A stretch of DNA of 64,000 bases from Notolepis coatsorum. Lineage: Eukaryota; Chordata; Actinopteri; Aulopiformes; Paralepididae. Shown in pieces: positions 22,368-34,158 of this stretch. The notes beneath the pieces are model-generated. The model saw only the letters and a list, made by a program, of their open reading frames with translations. It had not been told where the DNA came from and did not search any database. Location: positions 34,878,576 to 34,942,575 of the forward strand of contig OZ020593.1 in assembly GCA_963971535.1 (NCBI GenBank), given 5' to 3'. Positions within the stretch are counted from its first letter, which is position 1, and each line of letters starts with the position of its first letter. A program made the position numbers and the translations under genes.

Positions 22368-23458
22368 TCACCCCATCCTTCCTAACGAAGGGGGGGCGCA
22401 GTCAACTCCACCTGAATGCGAACAAGAGGGAACTAGAACCCCTTGAACACACCGTACAGGCGGAACCACGTGTGACCCAACACACTGTGGCCCATACCCA
22501 TACACTCCTGCTACCCGACCAAAGGACGGGAAGCCGGAAAGGCCACAGACCCCAGAACCGCCTGGGAGACAGAACCCCCGGTCATGTCCATGAGGTAAAA
22601 CCTTACAAAGGCCCGGGGAGGACCATGAAGCTGCAGCACAGATGTCCTCCACCGAGGCCCCACCCAGGAGAGCGGCAGAAGCAGCCACCCCACGAGTGGA
22701 GTGCGCCCTGACGCCCCCAGGGGGATCCTGCCCAGCCAACGTGTAGCAGAGGGTAATGCCCTCGCACAACCAATGGGACAGGCGCTGCTCCGACAGTGCC
22801 TCACCAGCACGAGCCCCACCGTAACAGACAAAGCTGGTCGGTAACCCTGAAGTCCTGAGTACGGCTGAGGTAAATCCCCAAGCACGGACTGGACATGACA
22901 GGTGAAGGCCTGCATCTAACTCACTAGTGTGAGGAGGAGGACGAAACGCCTGAACCACAATATCCCGGGAGCGGAAGGAACTCCGGATATACTTAGGCAC
23001 GAAAGCAGGATTAGGTCGCAGAGTGACACCGCAATCGGACCGAAAAGACAGGCACTCTGGACGTACCGAGAGAGCACAGAGCTCACCTACGCGTTTAGCG
23101 GAAGTGACAGCCAGTAGGAACGCGGTCTTGAAGGACAGCTGTCCCAACGGCGCCTGCTCGAGCGGCTCAAACGGGGCCAAGGACAACCGACCGAGGACCA
23201 ATTGAAGATCCCAAGTCGGAGCCAAGGAGCGTTGCACCGGCTTAACGCGTCGAGCACCAAGCAGGAAACGCTTCACAAGAGGGTGGCTGAACAAGACATC
23301 CCCTCAAACCCCTCATGATAGGAGGATATAGCCGCCGCATATACCCTCACCGTCGAAGCCGACAGTCTATCAAGGAGAGGCTGGAGGTAACTAAGGAAAG
23401 CATCCAGGGGGCAGGAGACTGAGTCCCGGCCCCCCGCCTTACACCACACTTGGAACAT
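22368..23458 (-). pseudogene. DIRS tyrosine recombinase, frameshifted
   Basis: The N-terminal domain is in 23458-23273 (VSCPLDAFLSYLQPLLD, STVRVYAAAISSYH). The catalytic domain starts in the next frame (SHPLVKRFLLGARR). The first catalytic Arg is in SAKRVGEL and the His-x-x-Arg is in RAHSTRG. A further frameshift near 22600 separates these from the Tyr-containing FVRFYLMDM. All four kinds of catalytic residue are still visible but no single frame joins them, so the copy is inactive. The enzyme would recombine circular element DNA into the genome. Confidence 0.85.
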
Positions 23459-23725
23459 ACGTCATCTGCCCGCGTAAGCGCGACAGTGGAGGGAGCATGC
23501 GCATTCCAGATGGTAACACCATCAGGATCAAGAACCTGTGCCCCTCAACGTACCCGTCCCAACAACTGACCTAACAGATGTATGGGGAAGAATCCCTGGC
23601 GGCACGGCATCGGTCCCAGACCTGCCTGGCCATGTCCAGACGTAATCCTCACCCGTCAGGATGAGGACCGCCCTGCGACAGTACCTCTGCACCCACATTC
23701 TCCCTGCCGGGGATGTGGGGAGCCC

Positions 23726-25240
23726 TCAGGCCGCGCAGATGGAGGACGCCCATAGCCAGCCGCCCGCCGCCTGGTGCAGACAGGGGGAGCGTACTCCTCC
23801 CTGTCTGTCGATACACGACACTGACGTCGTATCGTCCGTCCTGATCAACACCATTTGTGGACCAGAAGGACCGCTTTCAATACCAACACATTGAACGTAG
23901 CGCAGACCGGGCAGCATGGTTTGCCAGCTGCCCCCTATTGCGTTGGCCCGACGCGTCACCAGCGAGGGAGGCGTCGGTGAAAACGCGACGTGAGACAGCG
24001 CCGTAACCGTCCTAGGACGGAACCTCCCGAGCGTGTTGACAACACGCTCTGAGATGGATGCCCATAGCCCTCCAACCGTTGACTGGGAAGAGGAGTACTC
24101 TACATCCAGTCTACAGCAACCCCAGGCTGGTAGAGACCTGCCTGGTACGAGACCTGACGATCCACCTTGACCGCGAAAGACCAGAACGTCATCAGGGCAG
24201 AACACTCCGTAACCCCGGACGACGCAGAGGCCCCAGTGCGGCCTCCACGCACTTGGTGAAGATGCGGGGAGCCAGAGAAAACCAAACGGCAGCCTCTGGT
24301 ACTCATACGCTAACCCTGCAAAGGAAGCGTAGGTAAGCCCTAGGATGGAAGATCGGGGATGCGCATACGCATCCTACAGGTCTATGGAGGAGAACCAGAC
24401 CCCCACCTGACAGTGTCCAACAGGTAGGAGACGATCCAAAAAATGCTGAACCTTCCCATGGGACAGGTCCAGCCTGGGTCTTACACCCCTCCCTCCCGAC
24501 TTCTCGGGCAGAGAACACCGGGAGGAGAATGCCACGACGATGGCTTGCTTCGTCCACAGAGATTGGATCTCGTTGACCAGAGCTGTCCCTGCTGGAGACC
24601 CTGACAACAGGGTCTGTACCAAACCTGAAAACGGGTGGGGTTGTGTAAACACAAGTCCCCGCCTCAGCGTTCTCTCCATCCACCTCGACATATGGTACTG
24701 CCGTAGTCATATGTGACGACACTCCCAACGCACCCGCCGTCACGTGGCGCAGGTCCGCCAGGAACTGTAGATAGTTGGCCCGGTCCCCCCGCTGTGCGTA
24801 GACAAACCTGGAACCGTGCGAGGAGCGCGTTCCGTGTCGGAACACCTGACCCTGACACCACCCACGAGGCAATCGCACCCAAGGGGGAACCCCGACAGAA
24901 AGGGCCGGTCTGATACGGGGGGCTTCCGATGAAAAAAGCCCCCCCACTGAACACCCCTCCAGAACATGCTGAAGGAGTTGTTCTGCAGCCGGACATGCAA
25001 GGTGTAAGGCCCCCATGGGTTCCTACACACCGTAGCCCTGCAGTGATATTACTACCACCCCAAATCATGTGAGCTGCGACCACTTGCCAATATTTCAGGA
25101 GTGGGAGGCACCAACATGATACCTGGCCTGGCGAAGGCGAGGCCGGGGAAGCCCGCACTGTGTGCCTCAAAAGGTTTCGAGCCCCCCTGCTGACAACACT
25201 TAAGTTGACAGACGTAACACCAGGCTCAACCAACACAGTT
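23726..25240 (-). pseudogene. DIRS reverse transcriptase-RNase H, multiply frameshifted
   Basis: Fragments on the minus strand follow the DIRS order. VNEIQSLWTKQAIV and RPRLDLS are RT N-terminal blocks in 24691-24374, followed by WFSSIDL with the first catalytic Asp. FCPDDVLVF near 24200 sits where the catalytic Leu-Asp-Asp box should be. VLIRTDDTTSVSCID and RQGGVRSP form the RNase H core near 23850. The frames change repeatedly, so the gene is dead. Confidence 0.75.
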
Positions 25241-27214
25241 CAAGGTGTGGGAGCCGCTTGACAGCACAACATTCTCACGGACAGACCCAGGCTCAGCCAT
25301 CAACTGGGTGTCAGCCCCTGTCCCCATGAGAAGCGAAAAGGGGGGCCGCCCGCGCATCAACGAAGGCACGCGGCCCGCAGCCAAAGGAAACAATCAGAGC
25401 CCACTTCTTCCGCTGGTGTTGGGGAAGGGAGTGATCGGAGAGCGGGCTGCTCGCGGCAGGACGGTGACGGCTTGTTTGTTCAAGCCGAACCCATCCTACA
25501 TGGCCGATCCCTCGGCCGCCAAGGCTGTCGGCCTTGTGGACACCTGTCAAATCAACGCCCAGGATACCTCTGGCGGGGGAAAAACATGGCCGCCTGTCGA
25601 GGGCCCCGTCATCGCCGCTGACGAGGCCGTGCTCTCTCTTCTGGCTGCGCGGTGTGAGGCGGTGTAGGGCCTAGGACAATACCGCCCGCGCTCCAGCAGA
25701 AGACCAAAATCCCCTGCGGAGAGGGGAACCCTGAGCGGTTATAGCTTGCGGCTGGGTCAAAGCTAATAACGTCAACAACCTCGCGCGATGTGTCGACGTC
25801 GGCTGGCCCGCAAGGCCCCTCCACCAGACACCATTTTTTTAATAGAAAAAAACAGCAATTCGAACACAGTTCTAATCGTTGCCAATTCCATACCGTGGCG
25901 GTACAAGCCTTAACAGCCCACCAGCCACTCGCCAGGCCGACCCACCCATGGTGTCGGCCGGGCGGGGCATTGTTTCAATATATCAAAAACAAAGGACTGA
26001 TGTTAACACGGAGCACCAGTGGTGATTGCAAACAGCACCCTCCACTGTGGTGTGCACCATGAAAGGGTTAAATGAATAAAAGAGCTAAACCACAAAATAC
26101 TGTAGAATGAGCAAACCCATACACACAAAGTTAAGGGGAGACGGACCAGTCCCGCCTTCATTCAAAATATTCACAACAGGACACCAGCCCTAGTTTAGCC
26201 CATTTACCAAAAAAGGTAAACAAAGCCCCCCCCCCGCACTACTCCCCCAGTATACCAATTGACCGTCAGTATGAATGGTTGAGAGGAGAGAAAACTGTAG
26301 CAAGACAGACCTTCTCATAGCAGAGTGACAAAACGAAACAATAGCCCCCTACACAGGGCCGCCTCAGGAGGTGGGGGGCCTCGCGTCTAAAAACGCACAG
26401 GGCCTCACATTTCTCCCAGGCGGCCCTGCCCTTATACTACTGCAGCCTAGCGCTAGGCGATGTGGGACCCAAAACAACAATTGCCTGCGCACAGACACGC
26501 AACATGTTTACCATGTCGGCTGGACCCATAGCCCCACTACCCGACGCCAACCCAGATGGGAACACCGTTCAACAAACCCCGCCGGAACACAAGGTAAAAT
26601 ACCTGGCTAGGCAACCTAGCCACGGCCTACCCTGTTGTCAACCCATTTACCCGAAAAAGGTAAATAGGACTCAGCAAAAAAACCCACAACAGCTACCGAC
26701 TGACCTTCATTGATGAACCGGGCAAGAGGAGGGAGAGTGACAACATCTCACGGCGGAGACATTAGAACAGCATAGCAATTAGCAGTAGTAATAGCATGCG
26801 GCATTAGCGATAGCATGTAGCATAGCATTAGATGTTTTAGCAGCACGCCCAAGACAGCTTGGAAACCGTTCCCTGCAGAGAACGTTCACCAAACCATCCT
26901 GCCCCCGGCGCCATCACACAACATGGATGTGTAACAAAACAAACCAGCATTACTAACACTAATACCCATGCCTGAAGACACAGGGCCTACCTGAGTACAA
27001 GCTGGCCCGACAGCCAGTCTTGTACAGCTGAACCTCGATGTGCTGTCATCAAACGAGGAACATCAACACAGGCCCGTCGTGTCACCGAAAACATGCGTCG
27101 AAGATGCCAGGGGCCAGCAACCTCCGGTAAGCTTTCAAACATTATGACTCTGATCTTTTCATCCTACTAGTTATCGTATGGTGCACGCAACCAAGTACGC
27201 TGGGACGAAAATAG
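25241..27214 (-). other. DIRS 5' region, gag not recognisable
   Basis: Between the RT fragments and the terminal repeat I find no gag signature like the RHLWL/AGLFG pair of the 5-kb copy. Two short similar blocks, cccatttacc followed by aaaaaggtaaa, lie near 26200 and 26645. C-rich runs lie near 26230. Gag may have decayed beyond recognition or been replaced. Confidence 0.45.
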
Positions 27215-27392
27215 AGGAAGGATGTTTGGTGACCAGAGTCACTGCTATATGGGCGGTGCCACCATGGGGGCGGAGCCCCATACAGGTAGGGTGCATGTAG
27301 TTTTTTGTTCGTGGGAGATACAATAGGTATCATAGGAGATAAGGATATCTCATAAGGCTCAGAGCGGGACGCGATAGCGAATACGGCATATA

Positions 27393-28450
27393 ACATGTGT
27401 TAATTTGATTTGATTTGATGCTCGGGACCGAGTGAAGGGGCTGTCCTGTTTTGGGCCACTACGTTCTCTAGCCACGATATGGCGCTGCAACGGGGGGTTT
27501 TGTTTATTCTTTTTATGTGGTTATTTTGGGGTGCCAGCTTAGAGTAATTATAAGCAAATGTTCTTAACACTTTCAGTGCCAGCAGGGGGCGCACGATTTA
27601 GTGCTTGAATGCCCACCATCCACTTCAATGTTAGCGTTAATAATGCCTAATCTATGTTTTAAATTATGGCTATGTGTCTAATCTGCCCGTCGCTTATCAA
27701 TGACTCGTTTTCCAGTCAACATTGTCGAAGCGGATTGTTTTTTTATCGGTTAATTTTCGTTTTATAGCATTTTTAAAAGCCCTCGTTTTCAAGGAAAATA
27801 TTAATATTCCATGATAATCGCCCTTTACTGGAATATTCTAGAACGTTGTCATTTTTCGGCCTATTTATGAATCGTTTTCAAATAAACGCTAGATTATCGA
27901 TAGTATATGTGTATGTATGCACGCTATATAGGCGATCTGAAAAATGGATTCTCTGATTTCCTCAAAGCCATCGCCCACACACACACATAGGGCGAACGCT
28001 GAGATCTCAGCGAATACAACTCTGATTATCCCAAGACTTGTAAAATAGATTCCTTACCTCAGATCAGATGTTCTCCAAAAAGATCATTCCAATTCCTGAT
28101 CGCCATTCCAAAAATCGATCGCTTTTATTGATCCAACGCCACATACTGTAAACACATATTCCACGCTGTTCTGATGGTCCACAATGAATCCAATCGGCTC
28201 AGGTTACATGCCTGAGAAGTAAAATGTGGATTCCGGATTTTTCTTTTCTCATCCATTTTCATTGAGTCCATTCCAAAAGGGTGCATTACCATCTGGGAGA
28301 CGATAGGGGGCGGTTTTTTCACATCTGAGCTCCTGATGGGGCTGGTTTACCAACGGGATACTCGTTGATGAAATATGAGGGAACACAGTTTCTTGAGTCT
28401 GGCGTTGTTGTACTTTATCTATTTAGTGTTACTTTTGGGAGTAGTGGGGG
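27393..28450. other. No gene; possible piggyBac-like left end
   Basis: At 27564, ttaacactttcagtgcc closely resembles the left terminus of the element at 30927 (ttaacactttaagtgcc). A matching right end was not found before 28450. No coding block is recognised. Confidence 0.4.
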
Positions 28451-28512
28451 AGAAATGAATGAATGAAAACTTTATTTAACAGATTGCAGAATGGGTACAA
28501 TACAGTACGGCA
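28451..28512 (-). mobile_element. LINE 3'-tail fragment
   Basis: The sequence gaatgaatgaaaactttatt is a reversed AATAAAG signal followed by (TTCA)n, the end of an L2-like LINE. It lies directly beside the family B tail. Confidence 0.6.
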
Positions 28513-28942
28513 CAATACAAGTCAAGTCAAGTCAAGAGTTTTAATTGTCACGGCATACAGGTATACAATGAAATGCGGCTGGTCTTGCCCGCGACGATGT
28601 GCAATACAGTGGTACAACATATAATAGAATCCAATAAAAATACAGTGGTACAACATATAATAGAATCCAATAAAAAACAACAGTGCAATAAACAGGTAAC
28701 ATGGTGTGCCATCTCGGTATCTGTACATAGTATTTACAGAGCATATAGGACATGCTAGGTAGCTTTAGTAGTGCAATACACTGTTCCTGTTATACTAATT
28801 TAAAGTGGCCTTTCCTCTGGCCATAAGTGTGCGTGTGTGCGGCATGAGTGTTAAAGTGTCAGCTAGTGTGTGAGCGTGCTCAGCGTGTGTCGTGTATGTG
28901 CTTGTGTGTGCTTGTGTGTGGATAGTTCAGTTTCTGTGTCTC

Positions 28943-29848
28943 TCAATGTTCATTGTTCAAGGCTCTGATGGCCTGGGGGAAGAAGCTTAGCCTAAGCCTC
29001 TCCGTCCTAGTAGCTGGGGTTCGCAGGCGTCTGCCTGACCTCAGCAGCTGGAACAGGCTGTTATTGGGGTGGTGGGGGTCTTTCATTATCCTGCAGGCTC
29101 TGGATTTGCACCTCTTGTTGTATAGAGCCTGCAGGGGAGGTAGCGCAATACCCGTGGTACGCTCGGCTGAGCGCACCACTCTCTGTAGGGCCTTCTTGTC
29201 CTGTGCCGTGCTGTTCCCATACCAGGCAGTGATGTTTCCGGTCAAGATGCTCTCTACAGCTCCTGAGTAGAAAGACTGGAGTATCTTCCCCGATACTCTG
29301 AACTTCCTTAACTGTCTCAGGTGGTAGAGGCGCTGCTTCGCTTTCTTTACTACTGTGTCTATGTGTGTTGACCATGTCAGATCCTCTGAGATGTGGACCC
29401 CCAGGTACTTGAAGCTGCTCACCCTGTCCACGGTAGCCCCGTTAATCATCAGTGGTGTGTGTGTCTCCTGCTGTCCTCTCCTATAATCCACGATCAGCTC
29501 CTTGGTTTTACCAATGTTCAGGAGCAGGCTGTTGTCCTGGCACCAACTTTCCAGTACCTCAACCTCCTCTCGGTAGGCCTTCTCGTCGTTGTCCGAGATC
29601 AGCCCCACCACCACCGTGTCGTCTGCGAACTTCACTATGGAGTTGGAGCTGAACTTGGCCACACAATCGTGTGTGTAGAGTGAGTACAGCAGGGGGCTTA
29701 GAACACAGCCCTGGGGGGACCCGATGCTCAGGGTGATGGTGTTGGAGGTCTGACCCACCACCCTGACCGCCTGGGGTCTTTCACTCAGAAAGTCCAGTAC
29801 CCAGGCGCTCAGGGCGGAGCTCAGACCTAGCTCGATCAGCTTGTCCAC
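28943..29848 (-). pseudogene. LINE B reverse transcriptase, C-terminal two thirds
   Basis: 301 open codons include [27 protein letters not shown] (catalytic Asp pair), GKTKELIVDYRRG, FKYLGVHISEDL and FFPQAIRALN. The first palm blocks are absent because a deletion near 29855 joins this frame to the endonuclease. It is about 60-65% similar by eye to the family A RT at 13.1-14.4 kb. Confidence 0.85.
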
Positions 29849-29862
29849 CAGTCTGGTGGGGA

Positions 29863-30582
29863 CTATGATTCGTCAGACCACTTTTTTGTCTCACGTGACA
29901 CGACGACGTCACGCGATCTTTGTTTGTATGCAGGGATTAAAAAAATGGAGTCGTGATCGCTCGCGCTTGCAGCACCCATCAGTGGCGGAGCCGCTACAGC
30001 CTTGTAGCCGGCTCTGAACGGGGTGTAACAGTGGTCGAGTGTGTTTCCCCCTCTTGTGGAGCAGGCGATGTGCTGAAAAAAGGTCGGCATCACCTTTTTC
30101 AGATTTGCCTGGTTGAAGTCACCAGTCACTATTGTCGCGGCTTCCGGATGCTTGATCTGTTGTTTGTTGAGGTGGTCGTGTAATTCCACCAGCGCTTTGC
30201 CAGTATTTGCCTGTGGGTGGATATATACGACGGATATAATGACCGCGGTAAACTCACGGGGTAGGTGGTACGGGCGGCACAGGATTTGGAGATGTTCCAT
30301 ATCTGGGGAGCATGAACTTGAGAGGACATGTACTTCCCTGGGATTAACCCAGAGATTGTTCGTGAGGATGCAGACCCCACCTCCGATGCTCTTCCCAGAG
30401 GCTGCCGTGCGATCTGTTCTCAGGACGGTGAAATTGTCCGATGGAGAGACGCTGTTGTCCAGCGTCGCTGGCTTGAGCCATGTCTCCGTGAAACACATGA
30501 TGTTAACGTCTCTCATCTCCCGTTGGAATCGGACCCTCGCTCTCAAGTCGTCCATCCTTCCCTCCATCCAACGAACGTGCAT
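29863..30582 (-). pseudogene. LINE B apurinic-type endonuclease domain
   Basis: The frame contains NIMCFTETWL (catalytic Glu block), RTDRTAASGKSIGGGVCI, TIVTGDFNQANL (Gly-Asp-Phe-Asn box) and SASDHDSI (Ser-Asp-His box). These are the hallmarks of the AP-endonuclease fold that nicks target DNA for LINE insertion. The domain ends in RETKKWSDES, where the deletion removes the start of the RT. Confidence 0.85.
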
Positions 30583-30907
30583 TCGCCAGAAAGATGGATG
30601 GAATTGCTGGACGGTAAGCAGATCTTTTTAATCTAAGTCTGATACCTCCTCGTCTTCCTCTATGCCTCTTTCTGCCGTTTCCTTTGTTGCCGTCCTCCCG
30701 CTTGATTTCTGTTAGCCATTCTGGGCATAAAGTGTCTCCCAACTCCTCTTTGAGTCCGGAGTTTAGGTCCATAAGTGTCTGGCGGTCGTATGACATACCC
30801 GCCAGTGATGTTTTAATAAAAAAAGTAGAAAAAACAAACATAATAGCAAAAAATGTGCACAATCGTCGCGGAGCTAAACCAAAGGCGACTGACCGGGGTC
30901 GCGCCAT
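30503..30907 (-). pseudogene. LINE B ORF2 N terminus
   Basis: A basic segment (GRKRHRGRRGGIRLRLKR) is followed by IPSIFLANARSL, the usual lead into the endonuclease. The frame then shifts. The homologous continuation (MDDLRARV, FTETWL) is in the overlapping frame, so one frameshift lies near 30570. Confidence 0.7.
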
Positions 30908-30926
30908 CGTTCAATACACACAATTG

Positions 30927-31882
30927 TTAACACTTTAAGTGCCGAAAACGTGTTTAGGCGTCTTTCCTAGCCATGCTAAAGTTGCCGAGGACGCCCTAAC
31001 TCGTCTTTAATATCAATATTTCAAAAATCTGTGATCGAAATCATATTTTTCCTCCGCAGCCCTGAGACACAGTACTGGCCTCCTCTCAACCCTCTAGCGG
31101 TTCAAGAGCGCCATCTGGTGGCCGATCGGCAGAAGCGCCAAACAGGAAGTCATGTGGATGAAGTGCTGATCACCCATATTACTTCCGGCCACTCTCTATA
31201 GCTCCCGCGACTCCATCTTGAAACACTCGATAAACGATTGCTCGCCCTAACTCAATAAACAACGTTATTTGGACATATATACTATTATACAACCTGGAAA
31301 TGGACCGGGTATTTCGACATCCCATAATGGAAAACTGTCTACCCCACGCTGATCGCCCAACGGCCCGCGGAGACTGGGGTGAGTTTTAGCGTGTAATATT
31401 ACCGTGTTCGACACTAACTGCTATGATGAACATTTGACCCACATTAGATGAATGGTATAACGCTGCCCACGGAATTATAAACGATCCCCCGCCCATCCGG
31501 TCATCATCAGATGATACGTAGAAACTTCTAGAAGTACGTCCAATTGAAATTTTTGATCTCGCAGTTTCCTACCAAACTGTATTTCATCATCAATATAATG
31601 CATTTGGGGCTATAAATCACGTTCTGGAGAAAGCTGCAGAAAGAGATGAAAACATACTTATACTTTAGATCATATTTTAGTATGAATATGTGAATGAAAA
31701 AGTTTAACGTTGCTACACCATGAACAATACATATAGGACCTTGAATGGGCCCTAATAATGGCAATCTAGCAATAGAATTTAAAAAGTTATAGCCCTGCAA
31801 AGAAGGGGAACTTCTCCATGTTAAATAGAGCTGGCAACGGATGGTATATCATGAATTTAACCTTAGGCAATCAAAGTGTTAA
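30927..31882. mobile_element. piggyBac-like nonautonomous element (type P2), copy 1
   Basis: TTAA at both ends (30927-30930 and 31879-31882). Termini are ttaacactttaagtgcc and, on the right, caatcaaagtgttaa. It shares interior blocks with 58128-59085 (cacggaattataaa followed by a C-rich stretch, and aaagttatagccctgcaaag). No transposase is encoded. Confidence 0.8.
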
Positions 31883-31909
31883 GGGGATGCAGACCAGAGA
31901 TCGACATTT

Positions 31910-32217
31910 TTTTTTTTTGATCCACTTTTTCTCCCATTTTTCTATATTTTCTCCCATCCCAATTTCGTATCATCCAATTCAACCCTCCCCTGTCACGAAC
32001 GCTGTTTCTTGCCTCCCACAAGCCGGCTGCAGTGAGGACTAAGTCATACATAGCACAAGTCCCCTCCGGTACTTGAGGTAACAGCAGTCGCATCTTTTCA
32101 CCTGCGCAGCTCGACCTCTCAGTGTCGAGGAGTAACGCGTGGGAGGCTCACGCTGCCCCCGACACTTCCTGATTCTACTGCGCAGGCGCACCAACCGACT
32201 TGTAGGAGTCGCTTGTT
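31910..32217 (-). mobile_element. SINE S1, 5'-truncated
   Basis: Minus strand, tail first (ctttttctcccat). The tRNA-like head is missing. It is flanked by perfect 17-bp target duplications, accagagatcgacattt, at 31893-31909 and 32218-32234. Confidence 0.9.
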
Positions 32218-32270
32218 ACCAGAGATCGACATTTATGACATACACAACATACATGACATTAGGGATTAAT

Positions 32271-32747
32271 TTTTTTTTATCCACTTTTTCTCCCATTTTC
32301 TATATTTTTTCTCCCATCCCAATTTCGTATCAGCCAATTCAACCCTCCCCTGTCACGAACGCTGTTTCTTGCCTCCCACAAGCCGGCTGCAATGTGGACT
32401 AAGTCATACATAGCACAAGTCCCCTCTGGTACTTGAGGTAACAGCAGTCGCATCTTTTCACCTGCGCAGCTCGATCTCTCAGTGGCGAGGAGTAACGCGT
32501 GGGAGGCTCACGCTGCCCCCGACACTTCCTGATTCTACTGCGCAGGCGCACCAACCGACCTGTAGGAGTCGCTGTCCACAACGCCCGATCCCCACTCATC
32601 AGTTTCCCACCCTCTAATACTGCCAATTGTATTAGTACGGACGACCAGCCAAACTGAAAACAATGTGGAGAGCTGGATTCGAACACGCGAACCCAGCGTC
32701 TCCACATTGGTGGCGAGTGCCTTGCCCACTACACCACCTAGCCGCCC
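32271..32747 (-). mobile_element. SINE S1, full length
   Basis: The minus strand runs from the tRNA-like head at 32747 (gtggtgtagtgggcaagg, gtgttcgaatccag) to the T-rich tail complement at 32271. It is flanked by perfect 16-bp target duplications, gacattagggattaat, at 32255-32270 and 32748-32763. This is the best boundary-defining copy, giving a 477-bp unit. Confidence 0.95.
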
Positions 32748-32763
32748 GACATTAGGGATTAAT

Positions 32764-32924
32764 AAGAACGAGCCGCCTCAGAAGAAGACGGCCACTGCTG
32801 AAACCACCGCCTCGCGTCGTGGCGATAAGGGGGGCGTGCTAGCGCGCATTTACGTGGGCTTACTGGCCAATCAGAGGAACCCGGAAACCGAACTGTGTTG
32901 TATTTGGCATAGACGCATCCCCCC
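32764..32924. other. No feature recognised
   Basis: GC-rich sequence between the SINE and LINE C with no assigned identity. Confidence 0.3.
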
Positions 32925-33890
32925 CCCCCTCACAGTGAGCTGTGGTGTTCCACAAGGAAGCATACTAGGACCGCTACTGTTCCTAATTTATGCAAATGAC
33001 ATGTCGTCAGCTTGTGACTGCAACTTGTTCCTGTTTGCGGACGACTCAGCCCTGCTGGTCTCTGACAAGAACAAGTTACAGGTTGAAAAAACCCTCAGCT
33101 CGGAACTAGGCAGAATCTGCATATGACTCGCCGATAACAAACTATCATTACACATCGGCAAAACAGAGTCCATTCTCTTCGGTTCAAATAACAAACTCAG
33201 CAAGACCGACGGCTTCTCAGATACAGTGGGTGACAATATTGTCACAAGGAAAGATGAAATTACCTACCTGGGTTCCATCCTAGAGGCTAATCTTTTCTGT
33301 GACAAAATGGCATCCAATGTAATAAAAAAAGTCAACCAACAAACTCGATTCTTGTACCGGATCTCCTCTCTGGTAAACAAGAATACCCTGAAGACTCTGG
33401 CAGGAGCACTCATTCAAGGGTACTACGACTATGCTTGCACCTCATGGTACCAAAGCACCTCAAAGGCGCTAAAAACAAAATTACAAACATCTCAAAACAA
33501 ACTGGTCAGACCCAGTCTTGACAAACTGGTCTTGACCTTACTCCTAGAACCCACCTCACCCCTGCCCACTTTGACAACCTAGGATGGCTTAGAGTAGACG
33601 ACAGAGTACAGCAACTTGCAATGGGCCTGGTCTACAAGATACACTACACGACCAAGGTACCCATGTACATGTCAAAATACTTCCCAAAGGTCAGTGAACA
33701 CCAGAGGGAGCTCCACAAATCATGTTAAACCCAGATTCGGCTCAAACAAGGGACTAAACACGTTTCGTAATTATGCCACATCAATGTGGAACGCCCTACC
33801 TAAAGCTGTAAAGGAATGTGAATCACTACCCACTTTCAAAACCGCTCTCAAAGAACACCTACAGGGGGGCTGCAATTCGAAACTGGCCCC
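32925..33890 (+). pseudogene. LINE family C reverse transcriptase fragment
   Basis: RT blocks in order: CGVPQGSILGPLLFLIY, FLFADDSALLVS (catalytic Asp pair), LADNKLSLHIGKTES, EITYLGSIL and QTSQNKLVR. A TGA at 33124-33126 and a frameshift near 33510-33550 break it. The C-terminal part continues to a FRNYATSMWNALP motif near 33790. The related minus-strand copy at 38790-39290 shows the unbroken equivalent of the distorted LVR region. Confidence 0.8.
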
Positions 33891-33904
33891 TGTAAATGTC
33901 CTAA

Positions 33905-34158
33905 CCCAACCCCCTCCAATGTACAGTAAATTACCTAGTATGGTTTTGTCAATATTCCAATGTACAGTTTTGCTTGTTTGTACAGTGTTTCCCCCCCAAC
34001 CCCCTCCAATGTACAGTAAATTACCTAGTATGGTTGTCAATATTCCAATGTACAGTTTTGCTTGTACAGTTATTGCTTGTACAGTGTCCCCCCCCCCCCC
34101 AACCCCTCCTACCCAACACCCCCCACCCACCCAAACTCCTCCAATGTACAGTTTTTAC
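33905..34158. repeat. Tandem repeat built on a tccaatgtacagt motif
   Basis: Two units of about 95 bp begin at about 33907 and 34004 (ccctccaatgtacagtaaat, then ggtt...caatattccaatgtacag). A further partial unit is near 34138. C-rich runs separate them. Confidence 0.75.

Larger units (their letters stand above)
21950..27392 (-). mobile_element. DIRS-type retrotransposon, near full length, decayed
   Basis: About 5.4 kb, bounded by inverted terminal repeats (about 21957-22165 and 27215-27385). An internal complementary region at 22185-22290 carries the reverse complements of both outer ends side by side. This split-repeat layout is diagnostic of DIRS elements, which integrate through a circular intermediate using a tyrosine recombinase. 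Minus-strand coding order is RT-RNase H (about 25240-23726), then recombinase (about 23458-22368). Many frameshifts are present, and gag is not recognisable. Confidence 0.85.
28513..30909 (-). mobile_element. LINE family B (L2/CR1-like), internally deleted
   Basis: The 3' end has the direct-repeat tail caagtcaagtcaagtcaag and reversed AATTAAAACTC near 28518-28545. The 3' UTR extends to 28943, then the RT and endonuclease parts of ORF2 follow, then the ORF2 start near 30907. Element DNA stops near the TTAA at 30927. The copy at 56183-57165 shares the 3' half. Confidence 0.85.

Noticed and set aside
22368-23294. Phage-type integrase gene
   Set aside because: The tyrosine recombinase lies inside DIRS terminal repeats next to a DIRS RT-RNase H, so it is a eukaryotic retrotransposon enzyme.
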